From positions 930,001 to 994,000 of the forward strand of contig NZ_JACHCG010000001.1 of NCBI RefSeq assembly GCF_014200595.1: a stretch of 64,000 bases of DNA, given 5' to 3'. Shown piece after piece: positions 63,523-64,000 of this stretch. The notes below the pieces were generated by a model. It was given only the letters and a program-made list of their open reading frames with translations, was not told the DNA's origin and did not search any database. The stretch is from Pedobacter cryoconitis (GTDB lineage Bacteria; Bacteroidota; Bacteroidia; Sphingobacteriales; Sphingobacteriaceae). How positions within the stretch are numbered: the first letter of the stretch is position 1; the number at the start of each line of letters is the position of its first letter. Position numbers and translations under genes: made by a program.

Positions 63523-64000
63523 ATGTCAGAAAAATATTTGAATGAATTGTTGACAAATGAGACATTCATTAATTACTGTTTAAACAGGAATGAGCAAGAT
63601 GTCAGAGACTGGGAAAACAGGATAAAAGAGAACCCCGGAACAAAGGCAAGTCTTGAAGAGTTGAAAGCGATTGTTCTTTCAATGGGGTATCATGCAGGAG
63701 AAAAAGCAGTAGAGCAGAATTATCTGAAATTGCGTGCATTGATCAACAAGGGATATGCTATGAAAAAAAGGTATATACTTTTCCTCTTTTCATGGATCAG
63801 CTCAGCAGCAGCAATAATCATTCTGCCTGTTATATTCGTTTTTTATGGACTGACAAATGAATCTATTGAGCGTAAGATCAATGCAGTCCGGTTCCTGGAT
63901 ATCTATTCCGTTAAGCATTATAAACTCCATAAACCGGCAGGCCACCCGGAAAATTCTTTAATATACTCAGCTAAATATCGCCCTGACGACTACGTAATTA
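63523..64000 (+). CDS. FecR-like anti-sigma factor, 3' end cut by window
   Basis: Open from ATG 63523 to the last base, 159 codons. The N-terminal part (MSEKYLNELLTNETFINYCL; DVRDWENRIKENPGTKASLE) resembles the cytoplasmic domain of FecR proteins, followed by one transmembrane helix (about 87-109, ILFLFSWISSAAAIIILPVI preceded by KKR) and the beginning of a periplasmic domain. Its place behind an ECF sigma gene supports the call. The FecR core itself is not yet reached. Confidence 0.75.
   Translation, partial: MSEKYLNELLTNETFINYCLNRNEQDVRDWENRIKENPGTKASLEELKAIVLSMGYHAGEKAVEQNYLKLRALINKGYAMKKRYILFLFSWISSAAAIIILPVIFVFYGLTNESIERKINAVRFLDIYSVKHYKLHKPAGHPENSLIYSAKYRPDDYVI

Noticed and set aside
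1..64000. tRNA or rRNA genes, CRISPR arrays, complete insertion sequences
   Set aside because: None could be recognised by reading the intergenic regions; a tRNAscan or IS search would be needed to exclude small or divergent ones.

Overview
This window looks like part of a chromosome from a low-GC member of the Bacteroidota, most likely family Sphingobacteriaceae (Pedobacter-like). The reasons are SusC/SusD pairs driven by ECF sigma/FecR modules, Gld-type ABC genes, lipoproteins with short N-terminal signals, the 463-residue type of arginine decarboxylase, a TPR-bearing NarL-class sensor kinase, and candidate promoters with the Bacteroidota -7 box TAnnTTTG. This assignment rests on gene content and codon style; no rRNA gene is present to confirm it.

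Region 1 (1-8010) is mostly housekeeping: the end of a 2-hydroxyacid dehydrogenase gene, a CbpA/CbpM co-chaperone pair, a LacI-type regulator, a phosphosugar mutase, and the lysine-pathway genes aspartate kinase and diaminopimelate decarboxylase. A small membrane protein gene lies antisense between the last two. Region 2 (8011-16641) is accessory. It has structured intergenic DNA (a conserved-core hairpin, a 25-bp tandem repeat, a 31-bp palindrome), a lipoprotein, a small gene broken by an in-frame stop, a proline-rich membrane protein, a tiny ORF ahead of a TPR histidine kinase/response regulator pair, a YidD-like gene, and a stand-alone nuclease gene. That nuclease gene carries a nine-G tract and is flanked by two related small cysteine-containing secreted proteins.

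Region 3 (16700-37130) is mixed housekeeping: a voltage-gated potassium channel, a GNAT enzyme, a TonB-linked outer-membrane receptor, glutaryl-CoA dehydrogenase, folB, a GlcD-type oxidase, a thioesterase, Hsp20, an alpha/beta hydrolase, divergent arginine decarboxylase and arginase-family genes, argS, dgt, mnmE and two AI-2E-family membrane proteins. Region 4 (37160-42510) looks like a rearranged accessory spot: a large helicase-nuclease, a truncated potassium-channel remnant, a lipoprotein and a TetR regulator, the last two each near a clean palindrome.

Region 5 (42699-61518) is the most unusual part. An ECF sigma factor and FecR precede SusC, SusD, a small lipoprotein, a GldA-like ATPase, a permease fused to a GldG-like periplasmic domain, a protein made of two fused MutS-type ATPases, an M16 metalloprotease and a second copy of the permease. 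Gaps of 2-14 nt inside the second half indicate one transcript. I infer an outer-membrane uptake complex, an inner-membrane ABC machine with two different permease subunits and a periplasmic protease working on a shared, probably peptide-like, substrate; the job of the double MutS protein is unknown. The window ends with a CPBP-family membrane protease and a second sigma/anti-sigma pair, the latter cut by the window edge.

Across the window, four hairpins at 8027, 10072, 21048 and 25881 share a nearly invariant core inside unrelated or compensatorily changed outer stems. Three further near-perfect inverted repeats with 27-32 bp arms also lie in intergenic DNA. No tRNA, rRNA, CRISPR array or complete insertion sequence was seen.
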